Source: CALKXV01 sp965228905 (GTDB taxonomy: Bacteria > Pseudomonadota > Alphaproteobacteria > Rhodobacterales > Rhodobacteraceae). Taken from it: 64,000 nt of DNA. A model generated the notes under the pieces. The model was not told the DNA's origin. It made no database searches and saw only the letters and a program-made list of their open reading frames with translations. This document shows, piece after piece, positions 41,341 through 49,644 of the stretch (its first letter is position 1; the number at the start of each line of letters is the position of its first letter). The stretch is from assembly GCA_965228905.1 (NCBI GenBank), contig CBDDII010000003.1, forward strand, positions 62,001 through 126,000. The letters are read 5' to 3'. A program made the translations under genes and the position numbers.

Positions 41341-42935
41341 CCATACGCGGCAAGCATATCCTTCAGGTCATCCAGCGAATTCGCCTCGCCGACCGGTTTG
41401 TCCTTTCGCCATCGCAGCATTCTGGGAAATCGCAGCGCAACGCCAGACTTGTGCCGCGTGCTGGCCTGTATGCCTTCGAAGGCGATCTCGAACACATGCT
41501 CGGCGGTGACCGAACGAACCGGGCCAAAACGCTCGCGGGTGTTCTTCTTGACCCAGGCTGTGATCTCGCGGAACTCCTCGTCGGTCAGCCCGGAATAAGC
41601 CTTGGTAAAGGGCACCAAGTCATTTCCATTCCAGACGGCAAAGGTGAAATCGGTGAATAGGTTCGCACGACGCCCATGCCCGGCCTGGGCATAGATCATC
41701 ACGGCGTCGATGGTCAGGGGCTCCAACTTCCACTTCCACCAGTCGCCCTTCCGGCGCCCATCCCGATAGGGGCTGTCCTGCCGTTTCAGCATCACCCCCT
41801 CGGCACCGATCTCTCGCGCTCGGGCACGTTCCGCTTCCAACGAAACCCAGTCACTGAAATCAAGCAAGGGCGACAAGCGCAGCGGAACGTCAATCGGCAC
41901 GGTTTTAACAAGGCGGTTCAACCGCTTTCGGCGTTCCGCGAACGGCAAGGCGCGAATGTCCTCGCCTACGTCTTCAAGAAGGTCATAGGCCCGAATGACG
42001 ACGGGCGCTTCGGTCAACAACTTTTTCGGCACCGTCTTTCGACCGATCCGCTTTTGCAGGGCGTTGAAGCTTTGCGGACTGTCTGCGGTTTGATCCCAGG
42101 CCAGCAACTCGCCATCCAGAACGGTGCCGCCGGGCAGGAAATCGGCCAGGGCGGCAAGTTCAGGGAAACGGTCAGTCATCAATTCTTCACCGCGAGACCA
42201 GACAAAGTGACGACCGCCGCGCAGCACAAGCTGACCCCGGATACCGTCCCACTTATGCTCGGCCGCCCAATGGGCAGGGTCTCCCAGGTCGCTCGCTTCG
42301 CCATCCAACTGGTAAGCCAGGTAAAACGGATAAGGCTTGGAAAGGTCCGCCTCTGGGTCGGGGGCAAGGATCAGGCTGTCGAAACTCACCGTATCGGGCG
42401 ACCAATCCCCCATCAGGCGATGCGCCAACTCGGCCTCTTCGATACCGGTTGCCTTCGACAGGGCGCGGGTCATCAACTTTTGGCTAACCCCCATGCGAAA
42501 ACCCCCTGTGATCAGCTTGTTGAACACCAATCGCTCGGTCGCAGGCAGGGCGCTCCAGATCGCAAGAATGCGCTCTTTCCGCTCATCTTCCGGTACATCG
42601 CCAAGCGCGCGGATCGCTTCGATCTGAGCCGTCAGGCCATGATCCAACGCGCCTTGCGGCTCCGGCAGGATCAGCGCGATGGTCTCGGCCAGATCACCCA
42701 CCAGCGCATAGCTTTCCTCGAACAGCCAAAGCGGCAGACACGCCACCTCGCTGGCCCATTCGCGCAAGCGTGTTGTGGTCACCGTTCGCTTGGGTCGTCG
42801 GCCAGACAAAAGCGCGATGGTCCACAGCCGGTCTTCCTTGGGCGCGGTTTCGAAATAGCCCGCAAGCGCTGCGACCTTGGCATTGGTCTTGGTTGTCTGA
42901 TCCAGCGCAACAAACAGCGCGGCAAAGTCTTTCAT
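41337..42935 (-). CDS. ATP-dependent DNA ligase
   Basis: A 532-residue bacterial ATP-dependent ligase. The nucleotidyl-transfer motif I is EHKWDGIRG (226-234) with adenylated Lys228. Motif III lies near VIRAYDLLEDVG, motif IV near EGVMLKRQDSPYRDGRR and motif V near DWWKWK. An all-helical DNA-binding domain precedes them (1-200), and an OB-fold follows. This is the type that normally sits with a ligase-associated exonuclease, Lhr helicase and phosphoesterase in a repair cluster; none of those is in this window. Role is probably DNA repair. Confidence 0.92.
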   Translation of the reverse strand: MKDFAALFVALDQTTKTNAKVAALAGYFETAPKEDRLWTIALLSGRRPKRTVTTTRLREWASEVACLPLWLFEESYALVGDLAETIALILPEPQGALDHGLTAQIEAIRALGDVPEDERKERILAIWSALPATERLVFNKLITGGFRMGVSQKLMTRALSKATGIEEAELAHRLMGDWSPDTVSFDSLILAPDPEADLSKPYPFYLAYQLDGEASDLGDPAHWAAEHKWDGIRGQLVLRGGRHFVWSRGEELMTDRFPELAALADFLPGGTVLDGELLAWDQTADSPQSFNALQKRIGRKTVPKKLLTEAPVVIRAYDLLEDVGEDIRALPFAERRKRLNRLVKTVPIDVPLRLSPLLDFSDWVSLEAERARAREIGAEGVMLKRQDSPYRDGRRKGDWWKWKLEPLTIDAVMIYAQAGHGRRANLFTDFTFAVWNGNDLVPFTKAYSGLTDEEFREITAWVKKNTRERFGPVRSVTAEHVFEIAFEGIQASTRHKSGVALRFPRMLRWRKDKPVGEANSLDDLKDMLAAYG

Positions 42936-43020
42936 GTCACAAAGGCCGCGCCCGTTTTCGCCGGACGCGGCCCCTTTCCAAGGAGCGTCGCCCCTTGATC
43001 TAGCACTTTGAAACGCTTGT

Positions 43021-43275
43021 TCACATCCACGGGGTCCGCTGCGTCAAAGACAACCTGTGAAGATCCGAGGCCGCATCCCACGGACTGTTCTTTTGAAGCG
43101 AGCGGCGCACCTGATCGCGGGCCACACCAACGTCACGCAGCAGATGGTCGTCAAGATTCAGCATCTTTTTCAATCCGCGACGTTCGGCCAGACGTTCCGT
43201 GCGCTTCTTCAATGCCTCGGCAAGGTTGAACAAAGGATGTCCGGTCGAGGCGTTGGTATCGTTGCAATAAGCCAT
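43021..43275 (-). CDS. DUF1127 small protein
   Basis: An 84-residue protein with the DUF1127 core RLAERRGLKKMLNLDDHLLRDVGVARDQVR (as KKMLNLDDHLLRDVGV, about residues 36-51). Small Arg-rich DUF1127 proteins in alphaproteobacteria have been linked to RNA metabolism and phosphate or stress responses; here it is only inferred. It is divergent from a LysR gene with 126 bases between, a common arrangement in this group. Confidence 0.85.
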   Translation of the reverse strand: MAYCNDTNASTGHPLFNLAEALKKRTERLAERRGLKKMLNLDDHLLRDVGVARDQVRRSLQKNSPWDAASDLHRLSLTQRTPWM

Positions 43276-43325
43276 GTCTTTCTCCTTTTTCTTCGGTTCA
43301 AGACGTCGCGATCGCCTTTGAAATG

Positions 43326-43346
43326 ACTATGCGGGATGGACATAGT
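43326..43346. promoter_or_regulatory. LysR-type operator candidate
   Basis: ACTATG and CATAGT form a 6-bp perfect inverted repeat with a nine-base spacer, in the gap between the divergent DUF1127 gene and the LysR gene. It likely binds the LysR product to control both. Confidence 0.5.
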
Positions 43347-43401
43347 TCAATCAAACGAATAGAATTGACCGTATCGTTGATTTTTTCTGAAAGATGGCAA
43401 G

Positions 43402-44307
43402 ATGAACGCTCCAACCACACCGAACCTGCCGCTTCTGGACTTGGACCTGTTGCGCACCCTGGTCGCCATCGCAGAAACCGGCAGCTTTTCCGCTGCCGCC
43501 CACGTGGTGCATCGCACACCTTCTGCCGTGTCGATGCAGGTCAAGAAGATGGAAGAGATCCTTGGTCGCGCCGTTTTCATTCGCGATAGCCGATCCGTTG
43601 AGCTGACCACGGATGGTGCGTTCTTGCTGGAACACGCGCGTCGGATGCTGGCGCTGAACCGGGACGCCGTCGCCCGTTTCGTCATGCCCGAAATCGAAGG
43701 CGTCGTGCGGATGGGCGCGCCCGACGACGTGGCCGAACGTTTCTTGGTGGACATGCTGCGCCGCTTTGCCGACAGCCATCCGGGCGTGACCGTGAACGTC
43801 ACGGTCGATACCACCGACAGGATGATGGCACAGGTACGCGAGGGCCGTCTGGATCTGACCCTGATTACCTGCGAAGCCGGGTTCGAAGAAAAAGAGGCCG
43901 AGGTCGTCTATCGCGAACAACTGGTCTGGGCGGCCTGCAAGTGCGGGATTGCCGCCGAACAGGTACCCCTGCCGGTCAGCGTCTGGGACGAAAGCTGTGC
44001 CTGGCGGATCGCGGCACTTGGCCAGTTGGAAGCCCAGAACCGACCTTGGCGGATCGCGTTCCAATCGGCCCATATCTCGGGCCAACGGGCGGCGGTACTG
44101 GCCGACCTTGCCGTCGCGCCCATACCCGTGTCGTCATTGGGTGGCGACATTATCGAGGCCCCAGCCCGCTACGGCCTTCCGAAACTGCCGCATTACGCGC
44201 TTGGGCTGTTCTTGGCGAGCGATCCCAATCCTGCCGTCACAGCAGCCGCGGATCACCTGCGGGCAAGTTTTGCACATCGCGCAGGCCTTCAGACCGGAGT
44301 GGCCTGA
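43402..44307 (+). CDS. LysR-family transcriptional regulator
   Basis: A 301-residue LysR protein. Residues about 12-70 form the HTH (LDLLRTLVAIAETGSFSAAA, VVHRTPSAVSMQVKKMEEIL, FIRDSRSVELTTDG). The effector domain has a Rossmann-like pattern beginning VVRMGAPDDVAERFL. This resembles the group of LysR proteins that pair with DUF1127 genes. It abuts the convergent chrR gene without a gap (stop 44307, stop 44308). Confidence 0.9.
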   Translation: MNAPTTPNLPLLDLDLLRTLVAIAETGSFSAAAHVVHRTPSAVSMQVKKMEEILGRAVFIRDSRSVELTTDGAFLLEHARRMLALNRDAVARFVMPEIEGVVRMGAPDDVAERFLVDMLRRFADSHPGVTVNVTVDTTDRMMAQVREGRLDLTLITCEAGFEEKEAEVVYREQLVWAACKCGIAAEQVPLPVSVWDESCAWRIAALGQLEAQNRPWRIAFQSAHISGQRAAVLADLAVAPIPVSSLGGDIIEAPARYGLPKLPHYALGLFLASDPNPAVTAAADHLRASFAHRAGLQTGVA

Positions 44308-44952
44308 TCAGATCCCGATGAAGGGCTGAACGATACGGGGAATAAGACCCTTGAACCGCAAGGGGGCATCGGTGGCCGCAAGACAGATGCAGTCTTCGCC
44401 CTCTTCGGCAATCGGCGTGTGATGCACATCCTCGGTGGCAACCTCAATGTCGCCCGGACCGAAACGATCGTCTTCGTCCCGAAACGCGCCCTTCAAGACA
44501 AGCGTAAGTTCCAGACCGCGATGGCTGTGATGGGGCATCGCGGCCCCTCCGGGAATGGACAAAAGCCGGACCTTGGTTGAGTCATTCGTTTTCAGCAAAG
44601 CCTGCCGCACGCCGCCACCGACCGTACGCCACGGCACATCGGGAAGGTCGCACCCAAGGTATTCCTGAACCGGTTGCGGCAAAACCCCGACACTTTTGCG
44701 CGATTGCGGCGCAAAATCGGGCGCTGCATCAATCAGTGCCATCGTGGCTTCAAGCGCTTCATCCGACATCGCCACAACCTCGGCATCATCGACCAAGGCA
44801 CCGCCAACGGCCTCGAAACTTTCAAGCCGCGCACGGCATTCGTCGCACATGGAAATATGCGCGGCCACGACAACAGAAAACCCTTCCTGCAACGTGCCAG
44901 AGGCATAGCTCATCAGGATTGCATCGGTCAGATGATGTTGCACGTTCCTCAT
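44308..44952 (-). CDS. chrR: ChrR-type zinc anti-sigma factor
   Basis: A 214-residue anti-sigma factor that holds RpoE inactive until singlet oxygen or organic hydroperoxide stress. The N-terminal zinc anti-sigma site H-x24-H-x3-C-x2-C is present (His7, His32, Cys36, Cys39). The C-terminal cupin keeps its metal ligand set: PHHSH (140-144), Glu148 and His177/178. Both domains are therefore complete, as in Rhodobacter sphaeroides ChrR. It follows rpoE by six bases. Confidence 0.94.
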   Translation of the reverse strand: MRNVQHHLTDAILMSYASGTLQEGFSVVVAAHISMCDECRARLESFEAVGGALVDDAEVVAMSDEALEATMALIDAAPDFAPQSRKSVGVLPQPVQEYLGCDLPDVPWRTVGGGVRQALLKTNDSTKVRLLSIPGGAAMPHHSHRGLELTLVLKGAFRDEDDRFGPGDIEVATEDVHHTPIAEEGEDCICLAATDAPLRFKGLIPRIVQPFIGI

Positions 44953-44958
44953 CTCTTT

Positions 44959-45585
44959 CTACCCCATGGCATGGCGCAAGCGGTCCAGCGCCAACCTTAT
45001 CCTTGACTTGATCGTTCCAAGCGGTAGCCCGGTGACCTCGGCGATCTCGCTGTGGCTCAAATCGCCAAAATAGGCCCGTTCGATCAGCTCGCGCTGTTTC
45101 TCGGGCAGTTCTTTCAGCGCCTGAACCAACTTGTCGCTTTCTTCGCGAAGCGCCAACACATCGGCCTGATCCGGCTCTGCCTCCGGCCCCCAAGGCAAAT
45201 CTTCCGGCTCGGGGCGACGCATCTTTCTAAGGGCGTCGATCTTCTTGTTCCGGGCAATCGTGAAGATCCACGTGGACACGCTGGCCCGCGAGGGATCGAA
45301 CATCTGTGCCTTGGTCCAAAGCGTTGCCATCACGTCCTGCGTACATTCCTCGGCCAGGCTTTCCGCCGCGCCGGATTTCATCAAAAACGCCTTTACCCGA
45401 GGCGCAAAGTGCCGAAACAGGCGGGCGAAAGCGGCGCGATCCTGTTCGTCACGCACCAGTTCCATCAATGCGACCCAGTCTTCGTTGGCCGCCGCCCGTT
45501 CTTTCGTTTGCATCCTGGCTTTCGCGTCAATCGACAACTTGGGGAAGTGTACACCTCCACCAGCATTAACAGGCTTTTCTTCCAT
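44959..45585 (-). CDS. rpoE: ECF sigma factor RpoE (ECF11 group)
   Basis: A sigma factor of about 208 residues. Region 2 is VKAFLMKSGAAESLAEECTQDVM and TWIFTIARNKKIDALRK, then PEPEDLPWGPEAEPDQ, and region 4 ends with YFGDLSHSEIAEVTGLPLGTIKSRI (quoted as SHSEIAEVTGLPLGTIKSRI). These match R. sphaeroides RpoE of the singlet-oxygen response. The start is uncertain. ATGs lie at 45603, 45585 and 45513; the -10 of the likely promoter lies only 5 bases before the 45603 ATG, so transcription would begin at or beyond it and 45585 is my choice. Homologues begin near 45513. Confidence 0.92.
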   Translation of the reverse strand: MEEKPVNAGGGVHFPKLSIDAKARMQTKERAAANEDWVALMELVRDEQDRAAFARLFRHFAPRVKAFLMKSGAAESLAEECTQDVMATLWTKAQMFDPSRASVSTWIFTIARNKKIDALRKMRRPEPEDLPWGPEAEPDQADVLALREESDKLVQALKELPEKQRELIERAYFGDLSHSEIAEVTGLPLGTIKSRIRLALDRLRHAMG

Positions 45586-45607
45586 CGCAATTGCTGTCGA
45601 CATGACC

Positions 45608-45637
45608 TGTTTACGCGGACCCTCCCGGCTTGGATCA
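45608..45637 (-). promoter_or_regulatory. Putative RpoE-type promoter for rpoE-chrR
   Basis: Minus strand: TGATCC, 18 bases, TAAACA. TGATC-type -35 elements are characteristic of ECF11 promoters. The mirrored promoter on the other strand has the same spacing. The position implies autoregulation and a very short leader. Confidence 0.65.
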
Positions 45638-45658
45638 AAATTTTCCGCGAAACTTCTG

Positions 45659-45688
45659 TGATCCACCTCTCGTTGATCAACGTACAAA
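45659..45688 (+). promoter_or_regulatory. Putative RpoE-type promoter for the flavoprotein operon
   Basis: Plus strand: TGATCC, 18 bases, TACAAA, about 27 bases before the ATG at 45716. It has the same architecture as the divergent rpoE promoter, which links this operon to the RpoE regulon. A ribosome site AAAGGA follows. Confidence 0.7.
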
Positions 45689-45715
45689 GACCAACACAAA
45701 AAAAGGACGACCTAC

Positions 45716-47011
45716 ATGCCATTCGAATCCCGCGGACCTGCCGCAAAACGTATCGCGGTTATTGGCGGTGGAATCTCCGGCATGGGGGCCGCGCACTTTC
45801 TGGCAGGCTCCAACCAAGTTGTCCTGCTCGAAACAGGCAACAGGCTCGGCGGTCACGCACGAACCGTTGTTGCGGGGAAACACGGCGACCAGCCCGTCGA
45901 TACCGGTTTCATCGTCTTCAATCGGCCGAACTATCCCCACCTTGTCGACCTGTTCAACGATCTGGATGTGCCGGTCACCGAAAGCGACATGAGCTTTGGC
46001 GTTTCAGCCTGCCATGGCCGCATGGAATATGCCCTGGCCAGCGTCGATGCGGTCTTTGCACGACGGCGACACATCGTGCATCCGTCGTTCCTGCGCATGG
46101 TCCGCGACATCCTGACCTTCAACAAGAAGGCCGAACGAACGGCAAAGCCTGACATGACCATCCGCGATCTGGTGGGCGATCTGGGTCTCGGGTCATGGTT
46201 CACGCGCTATTACCTCACGCCGTTTTCCGGTGCGATCTGGTCGACGCCAAAACTGGGGGTTCTGGATTTCCCGGCCCAGGCCATGATCCGTTTTTTCCGC
46301 AATCACGGCATCCTCGACTGGAACGAAAACCACCAGTGGTACACGGTGAAAGGCGGATCGGTGCAATATGTTTCGCGCCTGCACAATTCGCTGGAACAAC
46401 GCGGCGTCGACGTCCGGTTGAGCACAAAGACCAAGGCCGTGCGGCGCAAGGCCTTCGGGGTCGAAGTGATGGTCGAGGGTGGCGAGTGGGAACACTTTGA
46501 CGATGTCGTTTTTGCCACCCATTCCGACGACACGCTTTCGCTGCTGTCAGATGCGAGCGGAGTGGAACGCTCCGCACTTTCCGCAATTCGCTATCAGCCC
46601 AACCGCGCGATCCTCCACAACGATCCCTCGGCCATGCCAAGGCGGCGCAAGGTCTGGTCGTCCTGGAGCCATGTTGAAAACGGTGCGGGCGACGATGCCC
46701 CGATTGCCTTGACCTACTGGATGAACTCACTGCAACCGATCCCCCACGTCGACCCACTGTTCGTCACCCTGAACGACACCGGGCAAATCCGCGACGAGGC
46801 GATCTTTGATGAAACCACCTTTCGCCACCCGGTTTTTGACCTCGGCGCGCTGGCCGCCCAGGATACGATCCGAGCAATCAACGGCCAGAACTCCACGTGG
46901 TTCTGCGGCGCATGGATGCGCAATGGTTTTCACGAGGATGGTCTGGCCAGCGCCCATGACGTGGCCCAAGGCCTTGCCGCACGCGATGCACTGGGGCTGG
47001 CCGCCGAATGA
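45716..47011 (+). CDS. FAD-dependent amine-oxidase-like protein of the RpoE regulon
   Basis: A 431-residue flavoprotein (COG2907 type). The FAD motif IAVIGGGISGMGAAHFLAG lies at 12-30, then ETGNRLGGHARTV, and the C-terminal FAD contact WFCGAWMRNGFHEDGLASA. Homologues in R. sphaeroides sit in the same place next to rpoE; one of them has been reported as a desaturase of methylated fatty acids in the furan-fatty-acid pathway, an established idea I recall but cannot verify here. It likely modifies membrane lipids during oxidative stress. ATG has a ribosome site AAAAGGACG about eight bases upstream. Its end overlaps the DUF1365 start (ATGA). Confidence 0.88.
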   Translation: MPFESRGPAAKRIAVIGGGISGMGAAHFLAGSNQVVLLETGNRLGGHARTVVAGKHGDQPVDTGFIVFNRPNYPHLVDLFNDLDVPVTESDMSFGVSACHGRMEYALASVDAVFARRRHIVHPSFLRMVRDILTFNKKAERTAKPDMTIRDLVGDLGLGSWFTRYYLTPFSGAIWSTPKLGVLDFPAQAMIRFFRNHGILDWNENHQWYTVKGGSVQYVSRLHNSLEQRGVDVRLSTKTKAVRRKAFGVEVMVEGGEWEHFDDVVFATHSDDTLSLLSDASGVERSALSAIRYQPNRAILHNDPSAMPRRRKVWSSWSHVENGAGDDAPIALTYWMNSLQPIPHVDPLFVTLNDTGQIRDEAIFDETTFRHPVFDLGALAAQDTIRAINGQNSTWFCGAWMRNGFHEDGLASAHDVAQGLAARDALGLAAE

Positions 47012-47766
47012 GAAGCAGCGTCGAACATATCGCGGGCCAGACCTTCCATGGAAGGAAGGGCGAGATCGAAAACGCCTTTCGCTATTCCGTCGATTACCTG
47101 TTGCTGGATGCCGAACGCGAAACCAAAACCCCCAGCCTGTTCCGGCGAAACCGGCGCGGTCTGGTCTCGCTGTCCAATTGTGATCACGGCGGCACGCCCG
47201 GGAAGGGCGAAGGCCCTATCTGGGTGCGCAACGTGCTTTACGCCGCAGGCTTCACCCGCATCGGGCGGATCGAGCTTTTGGCGCAACCCCGCGTATTCGG
47301 CCACGTCTTCAACCCCGTGTCCTTCTGGCTGGTCTACGACACCGAAGCCGAGTTGCGCGCCGTGATCGCCGAAGTGACGAACACCTACGGCGACCGCCAT
47401 TCCTATCTTTGCCGGAACGAAGGCTTTCGGCCTATCACCGCCCGCGACACCATTCAGTCGGAAAAGATCTTCCACGTCTCGCCGTTCCAGCCGGTCGAGG
47501 GCGGATACACTTTCCGCTTCGACATCACCGACGAACGGCTTGGCATCTGGATCGACTTCACCGCCGGAAACGGCGGTTTGCTGGCCACTTTGACCGGAAA
47601 ACGACAGCCACTCACCAACCGGGGCATACTTGCCATGCTTTTGCGCCGCCCCTTTGGATCCCGGCGCGTTCTTGCCCTGATCCACTGGCAGGCGCTGAAG
47701 CTCTGGTGGAAAGGCGCGACCTTCCGCGCCCGCCCCGAACCACCTATGGACGAGGTATCGCGATGA
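47008..47766 (+). CDS. DUF1365 family protein
   Basis: A 252-residue protein with the DUF1365 pattern: GRKGEIENAFRYSVDYLLLD (about 14-33), RVFGHVFNPVSFWLVYD (about 95-111) and EKIFHVSPFQPVEGGY. In many proteobacteria it sits between this flavoprotein and a cyclopropane-fatty-acid-synthase-like methyltransferase. Biochemical role is not established; a lipid-modifying function is suggested by context. It overlaps both neighbours by four bases. Confidence 0.88.
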   Translation: MRSSVEHIAGQTFHGRKGEIENAFRYSVDYLLLDAERETKTPSLFRRNRRGLVSLSNCDHGGTPGKGEGPIWVRNVLYAAGFTRIGRIELLAQPRVFGHVFNPVSFWLVYDTEAELRAVIAEVTNTYGDRHSYLCRNEGFRPITARDTIQSEKIFHVSPFQPVEGGYTFRFDITDERLGIWIDFTAGNGGLLATLTGKRQPLTNRGILAMLLRRPFGSRRVLALIHWQALKLWWKGATFRARPEPPMDEVSR

Positions 47767-48344
47767 CGTCTCTTGCCGCATTCCTTCTTGGCTCTGTCAT
47801 GACGATAGCCGCCGTCTGGCTTTTCAACCGAACCTTCGGCTTTCGGGCACAGACGCCCGCCGATTATTCAGACGGTCCGGCCTTCAACCTGCGCCGCCAT
47901 CTGAACGGCCCGATGGCTTGCGACGGGGTGATCTATGGCCCGACCGGGCGCGTGACGTCGCGCTTCACAGCAGACCTGAACGCAAAATGGATCGGCAACA
48001 CCTGCCGCATGGCCGAACACTTTCGTTACGACAGCGGCACAGTTCAGGACCGGGAATGGAGGCTGACACTATCGGACAAGGGCAACTTTACTGCCGAGGC
48101 CGATGACCTGGTCGGCACGGGCAAGGGTGTTCAAATCGGCTCAAGCGTGCAGCTTTGCTATCGAATCCGCCTGCCCGAAAGCGCGGGAGGGCATGTGCTG
48201 GACGTTGTCGACTGGATGTACCTTCTGGACAACGGGACCATCGTAAACCGCAGCCAGTTCCGCAAATTCGGCATCAAGGTCGCCGAACTGGTCGCCACCA
48301 TGCGCCCAGAGGGCGTTGACGCCAGTCAGGAAGAAGCGGCCTAG
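47763..48344 (+). CDS. DUF3833 family lipid-metabolism-associated protein
   Basis: A 193-residue protein with an N-terminal membrane segment (about 3-22) and the DUF3833 core: FNLRRHLNGPMACDGVIYGPTGRVTSRF (as RHLNGPMACDGVIYGP, residues about 45-60), FRYDSGTVQDREW and LDVVDWMYLLDNGTIVNRS. Members are usually periplasm-facing and occur with the flavoprotein/DUF1365 pair. The start at 47763 overlaps the DUF1365 stop (ATGA). It converges with the PuuB-like gene, seven bases away. Confidence 0.82.
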   Translation: MTSLAAFLLGSVMTIAAVWLFNRTFGFRAQTPADYSDGPAFNLRRHLNGPMACDGVIYGPTGRVTSRFTADLNAKWIGNTCRMAEHFRYDSGTVQDREWRLTLSDKGNFTAEADDLVGTGKGVQIGSSVQLCYRIRLPESAGGHVLDVVDWMYLLDNGTIVNRSQFRKFGIKVAELVATMRPEGVDASQEEAA

Positions 48345-48351
48345 CGCGCCC

Positions 48352-49644
48352 TTACACACCCAACCGGTCGCGCAGGGAATACCAGGTCATCGCCAGGGTC
48401 AAAAGCGGCGCACGCGCGTGCTTGCCCCCCGGAAAGGCGTTGATCGGCAGACTGCCCCAAAGGTCGAAACGCCCGGCCTGACCGGCAATCGCCTCGGCCA
48501 TGATCTTGCCGGCAAGGCCGGTCAGGGCCACCCCGTGGCCCGAGAATCCACCTGCTGCCAACACCCCCGGCGCGACCCGGCGCATCATGGGCAACCGCGT
48601 CATGGTGATGCCAAGCGTTCCGCCCCAGGAATAGTCGATCCCGACACCCTTCAATTGCGGAAACAGACGCTCCATCCTGCGCCGCAACGCCCCCTTGATG
48701 TCGCCGGGAAAACCCAGACCGTAATTCTCGCGCCCTCCGAACAACAGCCGCTTGTCCTCGCTCAACCGGAAATAGTTGACGACAAACTTGTCGTCGGCCA
48801 CCGCCACGTCCTTTGTCAGAACCTCACCCGCACGATCCCCAAGGGGCTCGGTCGCGGCAATGAAGGAATTGATCGGCATGACGCGCGATGCGATCTCGGT
48901 GTTGAGGTCAGGCAAATACCCGTTCCCCGCGACAACCACGTGATCGGCCAGAACCACCCCCGACTTGCAACCCACGCGGCCCGTCGACACCTCGACGGCC
49001 TCGCTCATCTCGTGGATCGTCGCCCCTGCCGATTCCGCCGCCCGCGCAAGACCAAGTGCGTAGCGCATCGGGTGCAGATGCCCCGCATCCCAGTCCAAGA
49101 CTCCGCCCCGGTAAACATCGCTGCGACAGACCGCACGCATGGCATCGCGATCCAGGAACTCGGTCTGATAGCCATACGTATCGGCAAGCCACAGCACATA
49201 ATCCGCCGCCTCAAGCGCCCCCGTCGTCGTCCATTCACCTTGCAAAACACCCGGTTTGTATCCCGCATCGGGCGCATGGGCAGCCACCAGATCGCGGGTC
49301 AGCGCCTTGGCTTCAACCGTCAGATCCCAAAGATGACGCGCGGTATCGGCACCCAGCCGGTCTTCCAGCCAAAGCTGGTCCTTGTTCCACCCTGTCCCGA
49401 CTTGCCCGCCATTGCGCCCCGACGCCCCGAATCCCACCCGGTGCGCGTCGACAACCACCACGCGCAATCCCTTTTCGGCGGCATGAAGTGCGGTCGACAA
49501 ACCAGTATACCCGGCACCGACCACGACCACATCCGCGCGAACCTCGCCCTCCAACGGGGGGCGCAGCGGGGGTATCTCGGCCGTCGCCGTGTAATAACTG
49601 GCCGGATACGCGCCCGGCGCGTCATTGCGATAAAGCGGGTTCAT
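48352..49644 (-). CDS. puuB: FAD-dependent gamma-glutamylputrescine oxidase-like (PuuB)
   Basis: A 430-residue DAO/GlpO-type flavoenzyme. The FAD site is VVVVGAGYTGLSTALHAA (residues about 38-55), followed by GFGASGRNGGQVG, the typical PuuB loop, and GGFSGHGVALTGLAGK near the end. It oxidises the glutamylated amine in the putrescine pathway. I chose the ATG at 49644, which overlaps the PuuA stop (TGATG). Order after PuuD-like and PuuA-like genes supports the assignment; substrate preference could differ. Confidence 0.85.
   Translation of the reverse strand: MNPLYRNDAPGAYPASYYTATAEIPPLRPPLEGEVRADVVVVGAGYTGLSTALHAAEKGLRVVVVDAHRVGFGASGRNGGQVGTGWNKDQLWLEDRLGADTARHLWDLTVEAKALTRDLVAAHAPDAGYKPGVLQGEWTTTGALEAADYVLWLADTYGYQTEFLDRDAMRAVCRSDVYRGGVLDWDAGHLHPMRYALGLARAAESAGATIHEMSEAVEVSTGRVGCKSGVVLADHVVVAGNGYLPDLNTEIASRVMPINSFIAATEPLGDRAGEVLTKDVAVADDKFVVNYFRLSEDKRLLFGGRENYGLGFPGDIKGALRRRMERLFPQLKGVGIDYSWGGTLGITMTRLPMMRRVAPGVLAAGGFSGHGVALTGLAGKIMAEAIAGQAGRFDLWGSLPINAFPGGKHARAPLLTLAMTWYSLRDRLGV

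Noticed and set aside
41676..42998. 440-codon plus-strand ORF
   Set aside because: Antisense to the DNA ligase, which has complete ligase motifs.
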